Positions 17,661 through 27,080 of a DNA stretch of 64,000 nucleotides are shown here, piece after piece. The notes under the pieces are model-generated. The model had not been told where the DNA came from, did not search any database, and saw only the letters and a list, made by a program, of their open reading frames with translations. Position 1 is the stretch's first letter; each line of letters begins with the position of its first letter. The translations under genes were made by a program, and so were the position numbers. Source of the DNA: DATDGX01 sp036521875 (GTDB lineage: Bacteria > Desulfobacterota > Binatia > Binatales > Binataceae); assembly GCA_036521875.1 (NCBI GenBank), contig DATDGX010000019.1:12365-76364 (forward strand). The letters run 5' to 3'.

Positions 17661-18333
17661 CGGCGTATCCCGGGACAGCATCGGCTTGTTCGCGGCTTAT
17701 TGCCAGCGCTCGCAGGCGCTGAATTTCGGTGAGCTTCTCGATCGGATCCTGCTCGCGCATCACCACCGGCTCCGGCGCGGGCTCGAGAGCCCTGATCCGA
17801 TTGGCAAGCGCGCTCTGCGCGTCCCCGAAGAGATAAGTTACCAGCACCTTGCGGACATAGTGCCGGGTTTCAGCATAAGGAGGGATGCCGCCGTACTTGT
17901 CGACAGCGCCTTCGCCCGCGTTGTACGCCGCGAGAACTTCCGGAAGGCTCAGCGCGCCGTCGCCGCGCGCGAGCCGATACTGGCGCAGAAAATTAAGGAA
18001 TCGCGCGGCCCCAAGTGTATTGCTCACCGGGTCGAGCGGATCGAGGATGCCGAAGCGCATCGCGGTCCCCGGCATCAACTGCATGAGACCCTCGGCGCCC
18101 TTGGGCGAGACCGCGTTGATATTGCCACCCGACTCGACCGAGGCGATGGCCGCGAGCAAATCCGGATCGAGGCTGTAGAGGCGGCCGACCGCGCCCAAGA
18201 GGCGCTGCGTATCGACGCGCTGAGCGTGGACGCGTTCGCGATGCGCCGCTGGGGTGGCTTGCGCGAGCGCTACAGCGCCCGGGGTGAGAGCGAACCACGC
18301 AATCGCGAGCAACGCTGCCGTGCGTGTGATCAA
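17647..18333 (-). CDS. Lytic transglycosylase (SLT domain)
   Basis: Starting at TTG 18333 the product has a good signal peptide (ITRTAALLAIAWFALTPG, cleavage after ALA or AQA); an ATG at 18378 would overlap the export gene and add 15 residues. The SLT domain follows: PDLLAAIASVESGGN with catalytic Glu near residue 67, AVSPKGAEGLMQLMPGTA, NTLGAARFLNFLR and LAAYNAGEGAVDKYGG. It would cleave peptidoglycan in the periplasm, here probably to make room for the polysaccharide export channel, given its place between the export and Wzi-like genes. Confidence 0.87.
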   Translation of the reverse strand: MITRTAALLAIAWFALTPGAVALAQATPAAHRERVHAQRVDTQRLLGAVGRLYSLDPDLLAAIASVESGGNINAVSPKGAEGLMQLMPGTAMRFGILDPLDPVSNTLGAARFLNFLRQYRLARGDGALSLPEVLAAYNAGEGAVDKYGGIPPYAETRHYVRKVLVTYLFGDAQSALANRIRALEPAPEPVVMREQDPIEKLTEIQRLRALAISREQADAVPGYADETH

Positions 18334-18343
18334 AGCGTCGTCA

Positions 18344-21300
18344 CTACAGGTTCGTTGCCAGGAGTCCCACCACTGCAAGCGCGGTCGCGGCGTTTGCGAC
18401 TATTTGTGCGATCGTCGCCGTCTCCTGCAGCTTGTTCACATAGACCAATCTCTCGGGAACGTAAACTGTATCGCCGGGGTCCAGCTTCGCGGTCATCAGC
18501 CCGCCTGAGATCACAGGCAACAGCGGGAACATGGTCGACTGCTTGCTTGCCTTGATGCCATCTTCGGTTAGCACCGAGCCGTCGGCCTTGATGACCATGA
18601 TGTGATCCGGATCGGCGCCCTCGTTCGGGCCGCCCGCCTGCTCAAGGTAATCGCGGGTGCTGAGTCCCGGACGAAATACGATCGCGTTGGGACTGTAAAC
18701 CTGGCCGAGTACATTGACGGCGGCGGGCCGGCGGGGAATCAGCAACTGATCCTGATCGTTCATCGCCACGTTGTCGGGCGAGTTGGCGAGCTCATCGAGC
18801 GGACGCATGTGGATGACCAGGCGGCCTTGCGCCTGCTGGTTCTGGGTGTCGCTGAGCACCTTTTCCATGGTGGCGATTGCCTCGGGACTATTCATCATGT
18901 TCTTGCTCTGGTCACTGCCCGACTGCATCGCCGCAGTTGAGGTCTTCATCTGCGCGCGGAGAATCGCTTCCTGGAGGCGATGGCGCGCCTCGTCGAGGCG
19001 CTGCTGCTGCAGCTCCTTTATCGACTGGCGAATCAGAACCGTGGCGGGCAGGTAGGCCTCGGGCAGCAGTCCGCCCGCGCGCTCGAGCAGCGACGCGATC
19101 CGCTCACCGTCGTGAATCGTGTAAGGTCCCGGCCGCGCCACTTCGCCCCTGACTGTCACGACCCACGGCAGATGCCAGTTCGAGGCGCGCCGCACGAAGA
19201 TCTGATCGTTCGCGACCAGCAATGGGTTGTGCACGTCGGAGCCGTTCAACGCCGCGAGCAGATCGATATCCTCGAAAGTGTGGCTGGTGGTCGCGCCGTT
19301 GACGACCTGCGTACGCGCGAGCTCGGCCAACTTCTGATAAGCATCGTCTTTGAGTCCGCCTGCGAGGTAGACCAGATCGCTCACCCTCATTCCCTGGCTG
19401 AGCACGTAGTAGCCGGGATTGCGGACCTCGCCGAAGACCTCGACCGTCGGCAGATACTTCATCTGCGACTCGCCGAAGACGGTGAGCTCGTCTTCCTGGA
19501 ATAACGCGATATTGTCCGGACCCGCGAGATGATCGGACAGTGCCTCTCCGAGATCGACCGGCACCAGCTTGGTGGTTTTCTCCGGTCCTTCCTTGCGCCG
19601 CACCAACGCGTACTTGAAGAACGTATGCGGCGCGACGCCTTCGGCTTCGGCGACCAGATCGCCGATTCGCATCCCCGGGTGCCACTGATATTTGCCGGGC
19701 CGGTTCACGTTCCCGCGCACCATCACGATGTCGTGCTCGACCGGCAGCACCGGGTAAACCTTGATCAGATCGCCGTCGCGGATGTCGAAGCGTTGCGAGC
19801 GCAGCTCGCTGAGATCGACGTCGAGCGCGATGCGCTTTTCGTGGTTCTCGACGCGCTCGACTTGCACGCGTTGCGAATAGCCGAATGCGCTGATTCCTCC
19901 TGCCAGGCGGACTACGCTTCCCAGCGTCTCTCCGGAGCGGCTTATCTCGTAGATGGCCGGCCGCTTCACGTCACCGATTACGCCGGCCACCGGTCCGATG
20001 ACCGGCACGAAAATCACATCGCCGGCCTGGAGCTGCTCGTCACCCTCGGTGTTGCCGTTGAGCAGCAGCCCGTACAGGTCGACCACCTTCACCAGTTGAT
20101 TTCCGCGCCGCAGCTCGATTCGCCGCAGGCTTCCTATCTTGGTGATACCGCCGGAAGCGGCGAGCGCGTTAGAGACGTGCGAAAGCGCGCTCACCGTTAG
20201 GGCGCCCGGCTGCTCGACTTCACCCACCACGAACACCTGGATGGTCCTGAGCTTGCCCATCGTGACGTCGACCTTGACGCCGGTGATTTGCCCCGCGCGA
20301 TCCTCGATCAGCTTCTTGGTCTCGTCGAAGGTAAGGCCGGCGACCTGCAGCGGGCCGATCTCGGGAATCAGCACGGAGCCGTCACGCCCGACGGTCAGAT
20401 TGAGGGTGTTGTTGATGCGCCCCCACATCAGCATCTTGAGCTGGTCATCGGGGCCGATCATGTAGTCGCGTCCGACCGGAACGTTGCCGACCGGCGCCAA
20501 CGCCGACATGCGCGAGGCGAACATCGAGTAGCCGAACTGCCCCAAGGTGCGCGTGCTGGGTGCGGTCGGCGCCATGCCCGAGCCGAGCGAGCGGAAGTTC
20601 TGTTCGATAGACGAGACGGCCTGCTCGCGCATCATCACGCCAGGTGCCGCCGTCGTCGCCGGCGCGCTGTTCGGGCCGTTCTCGGGCTGGGTAAGTTGGG
20701 TGCAGCTCTTCAGCTGGTTCAACTGCTGCTCGGTGAAGGAGAGCCCGAGCGAGCGTGCGACCGCAGCGATATCGTTGGGGCCGAGTTGCTTGGCCGCGAG
20801 ATGGAGACATAGCTCCTGGATGTCGTCGGGCGAAAGCGATCCCGACGCCATCTGATTCTTGAGCGCACTCAACTCATCGGACGAGATGCCGAACTGCTGC
20901 ATCATCTGCGAGATCGATCCCAGCGACTGCCCGTTGAGCGAAGCGCCGAACCCCTGACCGGCGCCCATTCCCATTCCGGAGCCCGGGCCCTGCGTTCCAC
21001 CGAGTGTGGAAGGACCAGCAGAGGTGGTTATCGGTTGTCCGTTTTGTTGTTGTTGGTCACCTTGCTGCTGCGGTAATTGCTGCGAACCCTCTTGATTCTG
21101 ATTCTGCGGGCAGGGTGGCAGTTGCGCGCCATCGGGGCCAACCGAGTTGTCGCCGGGATTTGCGCAGGCGCCGTTGCCGGCGACGAAGTCTCCCGCCTGC
21201 GGAATTTGCTGCGGTGCGGCGCCACCCATGTTCGCGGCGGTTGCCGGCGCCGGGTTCCCTGAGAGTCCGCCCCGGCCACCCGAGAGGTCGTTTTGGGCGA

Positions 21301-21385
21301 GCGCCACCGTCGCGACCATCAGCATGCCGCCGACCACTATCAGCGTGCGGAATGACAATACTTTCTGTTTAATAATGCTATGCAT
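18344..21385 (-). CDS. Large polysaccharide export protein (Wza-like, multiple SLBB domains)
   Basis: A 1013-residue periplasmic/outer-membrane export protein. A signal peptide (residues 1-30, ending VALAQ) is followed by about 250 residues rich in Gln, Gly and Asn, then the polysaccharide export domain near residue 300 (GPDDQLKMLMWGRINNTLNL) and a series of SLBB domains (VFVVGEVEQPGALTVSALSH; VTVRGEVARPGPYTIHDG; VNVLGQVYSPNAIVFRPG). It ends in a hydrophobic helix (AQIVANAATALAVVGLL) like the Wza C-terminal helix. Classical Wza is about 380 residues, so this is the long multi-SLBB form. It is the first gene of the minus-strand exopolysaccharide operon. Confidence 0.9.
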   Translation of the reverse strand: MHSIIKQKVLSFRTLIVVGGMLMVATVALAQNDLSGGRGGLSGNPAPATAANMGGAAPQQIPQAGDFVAGNGACANPGDNSVGPDGAQLPPCPQNQNQEGSQQLPQQQGDQQQQNGQPITTSAGPSTLGGTQGPGSGMGMGAGQGFGASLNGQSLGSISQMMQQFGISSDELSALKNQMASGSLSPDDIQELCLHLAAKQLGPNDIAAVARSLGLSFTEQQLNQLKSCTQLTQPENGPNSAPATTAAPGVMMREQAVSSIEQNFRSLGSGMAPTAPSTRTLGQFGYSMFASRMSALAPVGNVPVGRDYMIGPDDQLKMLMWGRINNTLNLTVGRDGSVLIPEIGPLQVAGLTFDETKKLIEDRAGQITGVKVDVTMGKLRTIQVFVVGEVEQPGALTVSALSHVSNALAASGGITKIGSLRRIELRRGNQLVKVVDLYGLLLNGNTEGDEQLQAGDVIFVPVIGPVAGVIGDVKRPAIYEISRSGETLGSVVRLAGGISAFGYSQRVQVERVENHEKRIALDVDLSELRSQRFDIRDGDLIKVYPVLPVEHDIVMVRGNVNRPGKYQWHPGMRIGDLVAEAEGVAPHTFFKYALVRRKEGPEKTTKLVPVDLGEALSDHLAGPDNIALFQEDELTVFGESQMKYLPTVEVFGEVRNPGYYVLSQGMRVSDLVYLAGGLKDDAYQKLAELARTQVVNGATTSHTFEDIDLLAALNGSDVHNPLLVANDQIFVRRASNWHLPWVVTVRGEVARPGPYTIHDGERIASLLERAGGLLPEAYLPATVLIRQSIKELQQQRLDEARHRLQEAILRAQMKTSTAAMQSGSDQSKNMMNSPEAIATMEKVLSDTQNQQAQGRLVIHMRPLDELANSPDNVAMNDQDQLLIPRRPAAVNVLGQVYSPNAIVFRPGLSTRDYLEQAGGPNEGADPDHIMVIKADGSVLTEDGIKASKQSTMFPLLPVISGGLMTAKLDPGDTVYVPERLVYVNKLQETATIAQIVANAATALAVVGLLATNL

Positions 21386-21901
21386 GGTAGGATAGCCTGT
21401 AACTACGACTAGCCTCGCTTAAACTTCCGCTCACTGCCGGACGTGGCTCGGGATCGCCAAAAATAATCAGCTTATCGGCCATAAGAAGGGCCCCTATATA
21501 AGTTAGCGCAGAATATCGGATCGCCATTCCAATCAGGCGCGCGTCCGCCATCCCGTTCAATCAGGAAAAGGTTGTGGACAGGAGCATTTCTCCCTCTGCA
21601 GCGACCCGATTCTACGTTCTCGCTCTGCCCGGCGGGAACACTAAAATTAACCTGTTCTCGCTTATGCTTAATTCAGTTCAGAACCCCGAAGGCGTCATAT
21701 AACACGCTATATACTCAAGGATCAAGAAATCATACCACGCTGAAGATTCTTTTCGGCGAGTAGCTAAAGCCCATGCCAGTGATAGGCCCGCGAATCAAAG
21801 CCGGTGGCATTTCGGCTGCGCTTCATCTTTATCGGGAGACGCCTTCGGGGAGAAATTTGGACCCCGCAACCGTCCGTTACGGCGGTCAGGATGTCGACCG
21901 G
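21386..21901. promoter_or_regulatory. Leader region of the exopolysaccharide operon
   Basis: This 516-base non-coding stretch is AT-richer than its surroundings and lies between the lipoprotein stop (21902) and the export protein start (21385), both on the minus strand. It must hold the promoter or long leader of the 21-kb operon. I see AT-rich tracts (TATATAAG on the plus strand near 21495; TATAACACGCTATATACTC near 21697) but no convincing sigma-70 pair, and no ops-type sequence for the nearby RfaH-like protein. Confidence 0.45.
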
Positions 21902-22528
21902 TTAGAGCGCACCGTTCGCTTCCCGAATTGCGATGTCCTGCTTGAGCGGAGAGCCTGCCGGACCCAGCATCTCGATTCGACGATTCGGGCCGTCGAAGCT
22001 GACTCGCTCGCCATGCGGGAGATCCCAAGTCGCCTCGATGCTCTCCGCGCCGCGGCCCCCGGACGGCTTCTGGGCGGTGGGTGCGCCGAGCGCCTGCTCG
22101 AGCTCGTCGAAAACGCCTGCCGTGGAATCGGCCGCGGAGGTCGCGATTGCGAGCTGCATCCCGGTGTGGGCGGTGAATTCATAAATGACGGTGTCGTAGC
22201 GCAGGTGGTCGGCGCGCAACCGTTCGATCCGGTACGCCTCGGCGCCGTACGGACTGGTTTCCACCGCACCCATCGGATAGCGCTCCTGGACTTCGACGAG
22301 CTGGGCGCCGAAATGAACGTCGAGGAACGACGTCAGGCTGGGACGCTTGGGCTGCGCCCACTGCGGCATCTGTGTCGCGGACGCACATGCCGAAACGGCG
22401 CCGGCGAGTGCTGTCGCAACCGCGATGCGACAGCACGCGGCGCGCGCCACGCCGAGCCGCGAAAGAATCGAAGCGGGCAGGCGGGCTCCTGGAGCGCTCG
22501 AACGGCGAGTCGTGCAGCGGAAACTCAC
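21902..22528 (-). CDS. Hypothetical lipoprotein next to the NusG paralogue
   Basis: A 208-residue frame from GTG 22528, 11 bases after the NusG-like stop. A signal segment ending LAGAVSAC gives a lipobox, so it is likely an outer-membrane or periplasmic lipoprotein; an internal GTG at 22450 would shorten the leader to normal length. The mature part (LDVHFGAQLVEVQERYPMGA, YEFTAHTGMQLAIATS, WDLPHGERVSFDGPNRRIEM) is soluble beta-rich sequence that I do not recognise. Its place between the export operon and the antiterminator suggests a role with the polysaccharide system, but that is inference. Confidence 0.65.
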   Translation of the reverse strand: MSFRCTTRRSSAPGARLPASILSRLGVARAACCRIAVATALAGAVSACASATQMPQWAQPKRPSLTSFLDVHFGAQLVEVQERYPMGAVETSPYGAEAYRIERLRADHLRYDTVIYEFTAHTGMQLAIATSAADSTAGVFDELEQALGAPTAQKPSGGRGAESIEATWDLPHGERVSFDGPNRRIEMLGPAGSPLKQDIAIREANGAL

Positions 22529-22539
22529 GGGCCAGCGAG

Positions 22540-23058
22540 TCAGCTCTGCTTGGTGACTGCCGACGCCGGCAGCACCACCCGGAGCCCGCTTGCTTCGACA
22601 GCGCTCAGCAGAATCGCGACGCGCTCGGCACCAGAGTAGTAACGATCGAAGATCGCCTCGAAGCCCCGGAACGGTCCTTCCACCACCACCACGCGCTCGC
22701 CACTGTCCAATGGCTTCTCGACGATTTCGACCACGTCGTTGACGCCACGCCGGCGTATCTCGGCGACGATCTGCGCGGGCACGATCAGCGGGTCGTTGCC
22801 TGCGGAGACGAGCCCGCGCACGCCGGGCAGATACTTAACGTCGAAGTAGCGCAACGGCAGGTTGAAGCGGGCGAACAAATAGCATGGGAACAGCGGGCCG
22901 ACCGACAGCGCCATGCGGCTCCATCGCGGGGTCCTCGCGCGCAGCAGCGGCAGGAACACCTCGGGCAGCATCATGGCGAGCTGATCGCGGACCCATCTTT
23001 CCTTTCCAGTCTTAGTGCGGACCAGATACCAGTTGTCGGATTCAGTCGGGTCACTCAT
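22540..23058 (-). CDS. NusG/RfaH-family transcription antitermination protein
   Basis: About 172 residues (ATG 23058; an alternative ATG at 23082 adds eight). The NGN domain is visible: NWYLVRTKTGKERWVRDQL, VFLPLLRARTPRW, PLFPCYLFARFNL and a GVRGLVSAGNDPLIVP segment; a KOW-type turn follows (GERVVVVEGPFRGFEAIF). Specialised NusG paralogues such as RfaH and LoaP hold RNA polymerase on long surface-polysaccharide operons. Location just upstream of the 21-kb locus fits that role. Binding site in the nontemplate DNA is unknown here. Confidence 0.87.
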   Translation of the reverse strand: MSDPTESDNWYLVRTKTGKERWVRDQLAMMLPEVFLPLLRARTPRWSRMALSVGPLFPCYLFARFNLPLRYFDVKYLPGVRGLVSAGNDPLIVPAQIVAEIRRRGVNDVVEIVEKPLDSGERVVVVEGPFRGFEAIFDRYYSGAERVAILLSAVEASGLRVVLPASAVTKQS

Positions 23059-23090
23059 TGCGGACTTCGGACGCGCGCGCACTCCTCGAG

Positions 23091-23132
23091 GACAAAAAGA
23101 AAGGCGGCTGCAGCATACGCCGCAGCCGCCTT
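23091..23132 (-). terminator. Rho-independent terminator of the DUF1302 gene
   Basis: An 11-base perfect stem (23101-23111 with 23122-23132, GC rich) with a 10-base loop is followed on the minus strand by TCTTTTTG. It stands 20 bases after the stop at 23152, and separates that gene from the NusG-like gene. Confidence 0.85.
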
Positions 23133-23151
23133 GTGAGTCCAGTCGTCGAAA

Positions 23152-25029
23152 CTAGATCTCGTAAGTGAGCGTGAACTCGAGCAGGTTGGACCTCGACTGA
23201 CGGCTAAACAGGAACGGGTCGGTATAACGGCCGCTGCGGCCCAGGAACCAGATTGAGTTGACACCGAATAGAACGTTACGCGAGTAGCGGTACACGTTCG
23301 ACGAGCTGATCGCCCCGGTGTTGTCGTCGATGTCGTCCTCGACCACGTTGGTCGAGGTCAGCTGACCGTTCATCAGCCAGTTCGTGATCGCGAGGAATGC
23401 GAAGTTCGACGTCTCGCGCAACTTGCCTGCTGCGAGGCCAGGAACCGCCTCGCCTTGCGCTCCGGGCGGGCGATCGGGATACCAGGTGTTGGTGTACTGG
23501 GCAGTGATAAACGTGTGCTGCTTCGACAGCCATGGAATGTAGGTCGGACGGTCGCCCGCCACGATGAATCTCAACCGTTCGGTGTCCGTCGCGCCCGAGA
23601 CCCTGTGCGGATCTGAAACCGCTCCGAATTTCGGCTCATACAGAACGTCGTAGCGGTACACTATGTCGGTCAAGTCCTTGTCGTAGTAGGTGCCCGTCAA
23701 GCCGAAGAAGTTGTTGCGCCGATAGTCGGTGTCGGAAAGGAGGACGATCGTGCCCGCCTTGAGCACTCCCGGACGCGGAAAGCCGAACACGTACGCGCCT
23801 GTAACAATGGCCTGCCCGGGCGCGACTTTTATGACCGAGGACTTAGGAAAGCCTTTGGCGAAATGCCCTAGCGCATTGATAAAAGTCTGAGGACCGGCCC
23901 ACGAAGCCGCGTCGGAGCGATCGTCGCGAGCCTCGAACAGATAGATGAAGCTGGTCTGGAGTCCGTTTCCGATCGGGATCAAGGTGGAGTAGCGGGCGCC
24001 AAATTCGCTGTTCTGGAGCGACTTGCTGGGCCGCGGAGTGAGCCCGATAATGGCGAGGTCAGTGAATCCCAAACCCGGGATGGCCAGCATGTTCTTCGCG
24101 CCGAAGTTGGGGACAGTCTGCAGCCGGAACGGCTGACCATTCTGGTTGTATGCTTGGTGGCCTGGCACCGAAATGGGCGCTGGAACCGACCACGGGTTGC
24201 GAGGGTCGATCATGACGTTGATGCCGTTGCCCTGGTAGTCTCCCGGAATCCAGAAAGCTTCTACTTCGTTGTTCGCCGTCTTCAGGAAGTCCGGAAGGAT
24301 GTAGTTCAGCTTCACCATCTGGAGGTTCTTGCGCACGTCTTCCGGAGACTCCGCGCCGTAGACCCCGTGGAAAGTCGCATCGACGGTGTTGGTGACCTCG
24401 GTGCCGGACAACGCGTCCGCTTCTGACCAGATTACCTGCTGCTTGCCGATGCGCGCCGAGAAATTGTCGGTGAAGTTGAGCTGCGCGTAATACTCATGCA
24501 GGTCGTCTTTGAAGTACTGCTGCTGCAATTCGCGATGGTTGTAGTTGGGAAAGTCGCGGTTGGTTTCCGCAAGACCTTTGTTCTTCAGCGTGCCGACCGC
24601 GTCGTACCATGGACGATAGAACGCGAACGCGTCGGCGTCTTTGAGGAAGATGGTGTCGAGCCGTCCCAGCAGCTTGTAGTTTTTTACAATATGGTAGTCG
24701 GGCCGGATGTCGGCGAGCTGCCGCATCTCGTCCAGATCCCAATGGTTGAAGTCGAAACTGCCACCGGTTTCCGTGGAGGCTCTGCCCGGAATCGCCGTCG
24801 GCAGGGGGCCGGTGTGCGACACTCTGGTCAGCGTTCCGTTGTTGGTGGAGCTCCCCTCGCCCCATCGCCCTTCCTCGCGGGTCTCGAGGAATCCGAACAC
24901 CGAGAAGTCGCCCTGCGTGATCGTTGCTCTCGCGGCTGAGGACCACAGCATCGCGAATGTGGCCGCTGCAACCACCATCAGAGCCCGCCACCGCGTACCG
25001 AATCCCACTCCCAATTTCCCGTTCAGCAT
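23152..25029 (-). CDS. DUF1302-family outer-membrane protein
   Basis: About 625 residues. ATG 25029 follows a run of G at good spacing. A signal peptide ends SSAARA; the mature start ITQGDFSVFGFLETREEGRW and motifs such as ARIGKQQVIWSEADALSGTE, PDFLKTANNEVEAFWIPGDYQ and the strand-like C-terminus match the DUF1302 family, outer-membrane proteins often found near lipid, steroid or hydrophobic-compound genes. It probably forms a barrel; the substrate is unknown. It has its own terminator and a candidate operator dyad upstream, and is divergent from the secreted protein at 25537. Confidence 0.78.
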   Translation of the reverse strand: MLNGKLGVGFGTRWRALMVVAAATFAMLWSSAARATITQGDFSVFGFLETREEGRWGEGSSTNNGTLTRVSHTGPLPTAIPGRASTETGGSFDFNHWDLDEMRQLADIRPDYHIVKNYKLLGRLDTIFLKDADAFAFYRPWYDAVGTLKNKGLAETNRDFPNYNHRELQQQYFKDDLHEYYAQLNFTDNFSARIGKQQVIWSEADALSGTEVTNTVDATFHGVYGAESPEDVRKNLQMVKLNYILPDFLKTANNEVEAFWIPGDYQGNGINVMIDPRNPWSVPAPISVPGHQAYNQNGQPFRLQTVPNFGAKNMLAIPGLGFTDLAIIGLTPRPSKSLQNSEFGARYSTLIPIGNGLQTSFIYLFEARDDRSDAASWAGPQTFINALGHFAKGFPKSSVIKVAPGQAIVTGAYVFGFPRPGVLKAGTIVLLSDTDYRRNNFFGLTGTYYDKDLTDIVYRYDVLYEPKFGAVSDPHRVSGATDTERLRFIVAGDRPTYIPWLSKQHTFITAQYTNTWYPDRPPGAQGEAVPGLAAGKLRETSNFAFLAITNWLMNGQLTSTNVVEDDIDDNTGAISSSNVYRYSRNVLFGVNSIWFLGRSGRYTDPFLFSRQSRSNLLEFTLTYEI

Positions 25030-25536
25030 AAACACCCCCAAGCCAGTTGGAGCCTCGTGGTTAGTTAAGCGCTTATGTCTAACCAGCTGTCCTGTCCCAA
25101 AACCCCGCGAAAACCGGCGCGTACACCGGTAGCCCGTCAGGAAACTACGAACGGGCGTTAGCTACCATTGAGCGGCAGCCCTTGTCAAGCGGGTCCCTCC
25201 GGCACGTCACCGGGTCGTAATTACACGGCAATCAAAACTCATCATACAAAACTCGTCATATGCAAAACTCATCGTGGCCGAGATTCCGCGCTATCACGAG
25301 GCGCCACGCAAATGGCCGCGAGGCGGCTTTTCCAGCCGCCTCGGAATCTCGCACTTGAATTTGATATCCGATCAGTGTAGGTAAGGCGACCGATACCTGC
25401 GTCTGGGGACGCTTGTAGAATTCTTTGGAAAAGATCTTTTCCGAAGGCGGAGGAACAAGTCGTAACGCAAGAACGGACGAGTCTCGAAGGTAGTGTCATC
25501 AGGCGGACACTGAATCGACTCAGCGGGGGTTAGGCT
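25030..25536. promoter_or_regulatory. Divergent intergenic region with nested hairpins and short repeats
   Basis: This gap separates the DUF1302 gene (minus) from a secreted-protein gene (plus). It holds three near copies of AAAACTC(A/G)TC(A/G) (25234, 25248, 25264), then a nested structure: GAGATTCCG (25280-25288) pairs with CGGAATCTC (25342-25350) around an inner hairpin GAGGCGGCT/AGCCGCCTC (25320-25328/25334-25342). Further down are the palindrome GGAAAAGATCTTTTCC (about 25428-25443) and a hairpin AGTGTC/GACACT (about 25493-25511). It could be a structured 5' leader of the plus-strand gene; I match it to no known riboswitch. Confidence 0.45.
25058..25085. promoter_or_regulatory. Dyad symmetry, candidate operator
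   Basis: TGGTTAG (25058-25064) and CTAACCA (25079-25085) form a perfect 7-base inverted repeat around the palindrome AAGCGCTT, about 30 bases before the DUF1302 start. The layout fits a dimeric repressor or activator site. No regulator gene is adjacent, so this is inferred from symmetry alone. Confidence 0.45.
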
Positions 25537-27000
25537 ATGACTCAGAGAGGGATGCATACAATGATTGAGGGGAAAGGCAGGTTTTCCCTGGCGCTCAGAG
25601 CCGCGTCAGGAATTCTTGGCTCCGCGCGCACAATGGTGATCGCGGTCGTCGCAATTGCGTTTTCCTTGACGATGGTCACCAAAGCTCAAGCGGTCCATCA
25701 TCGACCCCCGACTCCGGCGGGACCTGGTGGCTCGAGTGGAGTGCCGTTGCCCAATCCTGAACCGCTCGAAGATGCGATCCTGGTGGATAACTACGGGGAT
25801 TTGTTCGGCGGCTCGTGGTTGGTCTGGCCGGCCGGCCAGAAGGGCGGCAATTTTAAGCCAACGCAGAACGTGGCCGGATCGAAGACCACCTTGATCGGCC
25901 CGACCGGCATAGCCTCGGGTCCGGCATTGCTCGGTTTCCCGGTTTACGTCGATGTCGTTGCGGCTAACGGGGTCTTTCAATTCGCGGTTGTATCGAATCA
26001 GAATACCGGTCCAGAGGGCGCCGTTATCGGGCCGCTCACCGGAATCGATGCGCCTTTCGGCATTACTTTCGGAAGCACCGGCCCGGGGCCATTCGAGGAA
26101 AGTACAATAAGTGACGGAATGTGGGTTACCAACGGAGCGGTTCAGGTATTCAAGACTCCTCCATTTGGAGCACCCTGCTCAGTCGGCACGATAACAGTAT
26201 TCAATCCTTTCAACCCTAATCCAGACCAGGTGCCGCAGAACAATCATGCGGTCCTGCAGGCGAACGGGGCTCCGATTAACTCCACGATCGGCGGTTGCAA
26301 TACGGGACTGCTCCTCCCGGTCGGAATAGCGGTCCACTCGGAAGCGGTCGCCTTAAATACAGCGACGAAATCCAAGCCTGCGGTATCATTGCCGCCGGAA
26401 GGTGCCGTGTACGTCGTGAATTATGCACTAGCTCCGACCCCGGCGCATGGTAAAACGCCGGCCTCGCCTGGACTCAACGGGTACTTGTTGGTTTTCGAAC
26501 CGGGGGAGACTGGTTATGGCAACGTGACGCCAGTAGGAGCGTTTGGCGCGCCAGGACAGACGGGTACCCAGAACATACTGATCAAGCCGGAGTATATCGC
26601 ATTGCAAGAAGGAGTTTCGTTGCTTGCGGCTTCCAGTAAATCAAACGCCGCGGTAGCTCCTGAAGACGACATCCTCGCGGTGACCGACATCGGCGACGAT
26701 AGCATCAAGTTCTTCTCAGCTGCTCAGGTGGGGCCTGAGGTCGTATTGACTTTCCTCGGCTCCATCGTCGGCCCTCAGACCAGACTGCACACCCCGATGG
26801 GTATCGCCGCCGGTTTCGGGGGCGACGATTACTATGTGGCGAACCAATCGACCGCGGCGGTCACGTTTTACGACCTGGACTCCCCTGTTGGGACGGGCAC
26901 CAATTTCCCGCCCTCCGCGATCATCCAGGGCGACGTGACCAGTCTGAACTTGCCGACCGGCGTCGCGATTGACGTCCCGCTCGAGCCGGCCGTGCTATAG
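25537..27000 (+). CDS. Secreted protein of unknown function, possibly beta-propeller
   Basis: A 487-residue protein; start ATG 25537, with in-frame ATGs at 25552 and 25561 also possible. A long signal segment (TMVIAVVAIAFSLTMVTKAQA) leads to a Pro/Gly-rich linker. The mature part repeats blocks like AILVDNYGDLFGGSWLVW, SDGMWVTNGAVQVFKTP, AVYVVNYALAP, DILAVTDIGDDSIKFFS and DDYYVANQSTAAVTFYDL, resembling NHL or similar propeller blades, with recurring PTGIA, PFGITFG, PVGIAV and PTGVAIDV segments. I do not recognise a specific family. It stands alone and ends in a strong terminator. Confidence 0.72.
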   Translation: MTQRGMHTMIEGKGRFSLALRAASGILGSARTMVIAVVAIAFSLTMVTKAQAVHHRPPTPAGPGGSSGVPLPNPEPLEDAILVDNYGDLFGGSWLVWPAGQKGGNFKPTQNVAGSKTTLIGPTGIASGPALLGFPVYVDVVAANGVFQFAVVSNQNTGPEGAVIGPLTGIDAPFGITFGSTGPGPFEESTISDGMWVTNGAVQVFKTPPFGAPCSVGTITVFNPFNPNPDQVPQNNHAVLQANGAPINSTIGGCNTGLLLPVGIAVHSEAVALNTATKSKPAVSLPPEGAVYVVNYALAPTPAHGKTPASPGLNGYLLVFEPGETGYGNVTPVGAFGAPGQTGTQNILIKPEYIALQEGVSLLAASSKSNAAVAPEDDILAVTDIGDDSIKFFSAAQVGPEVVLTFLGSIVGPQTRLHTPMGIAAGFGGDDYYVANQSTAAVTFYDLDSPVGTGTNFPPSAIIQGDVTSLNLPTGVAIDVPLEPAVL

Positions 27001-27040
27001 AGCTGGCTACCTGGCAAGCGGCATCACCGCTGAATTGCAT

Positions 27041-27080
27041 AAACCCCGAATCCGGACGGCCGGATTCGGGGTTTTCTTTT
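27041..27080 (+). terminator. Strong Rho-independent terminator
   Basis: A 15-base perfect stem (27041-27055 with 27060-27074) and a 4-base loop, followed by TTCTTTT, about 40 bases after the secreted protein stop at 27000. Confidence 0.92.

Noticed and set aside
21572..21763. Small plus-strand frame in the operon leader
   Set aside because: No ribosome site and no recognisable protein pattern.
21386..21901. ops element for the RfaH-like protein
   Set aside because: No GGCGGTAG-like sequence on the minus strand of the leader.
25280..25350. Cyclic di-GMP (GEMM) riboswitch
   Set aside because: The nested hairpin lacks the conserved core of that class; kept only as an unknown structure.
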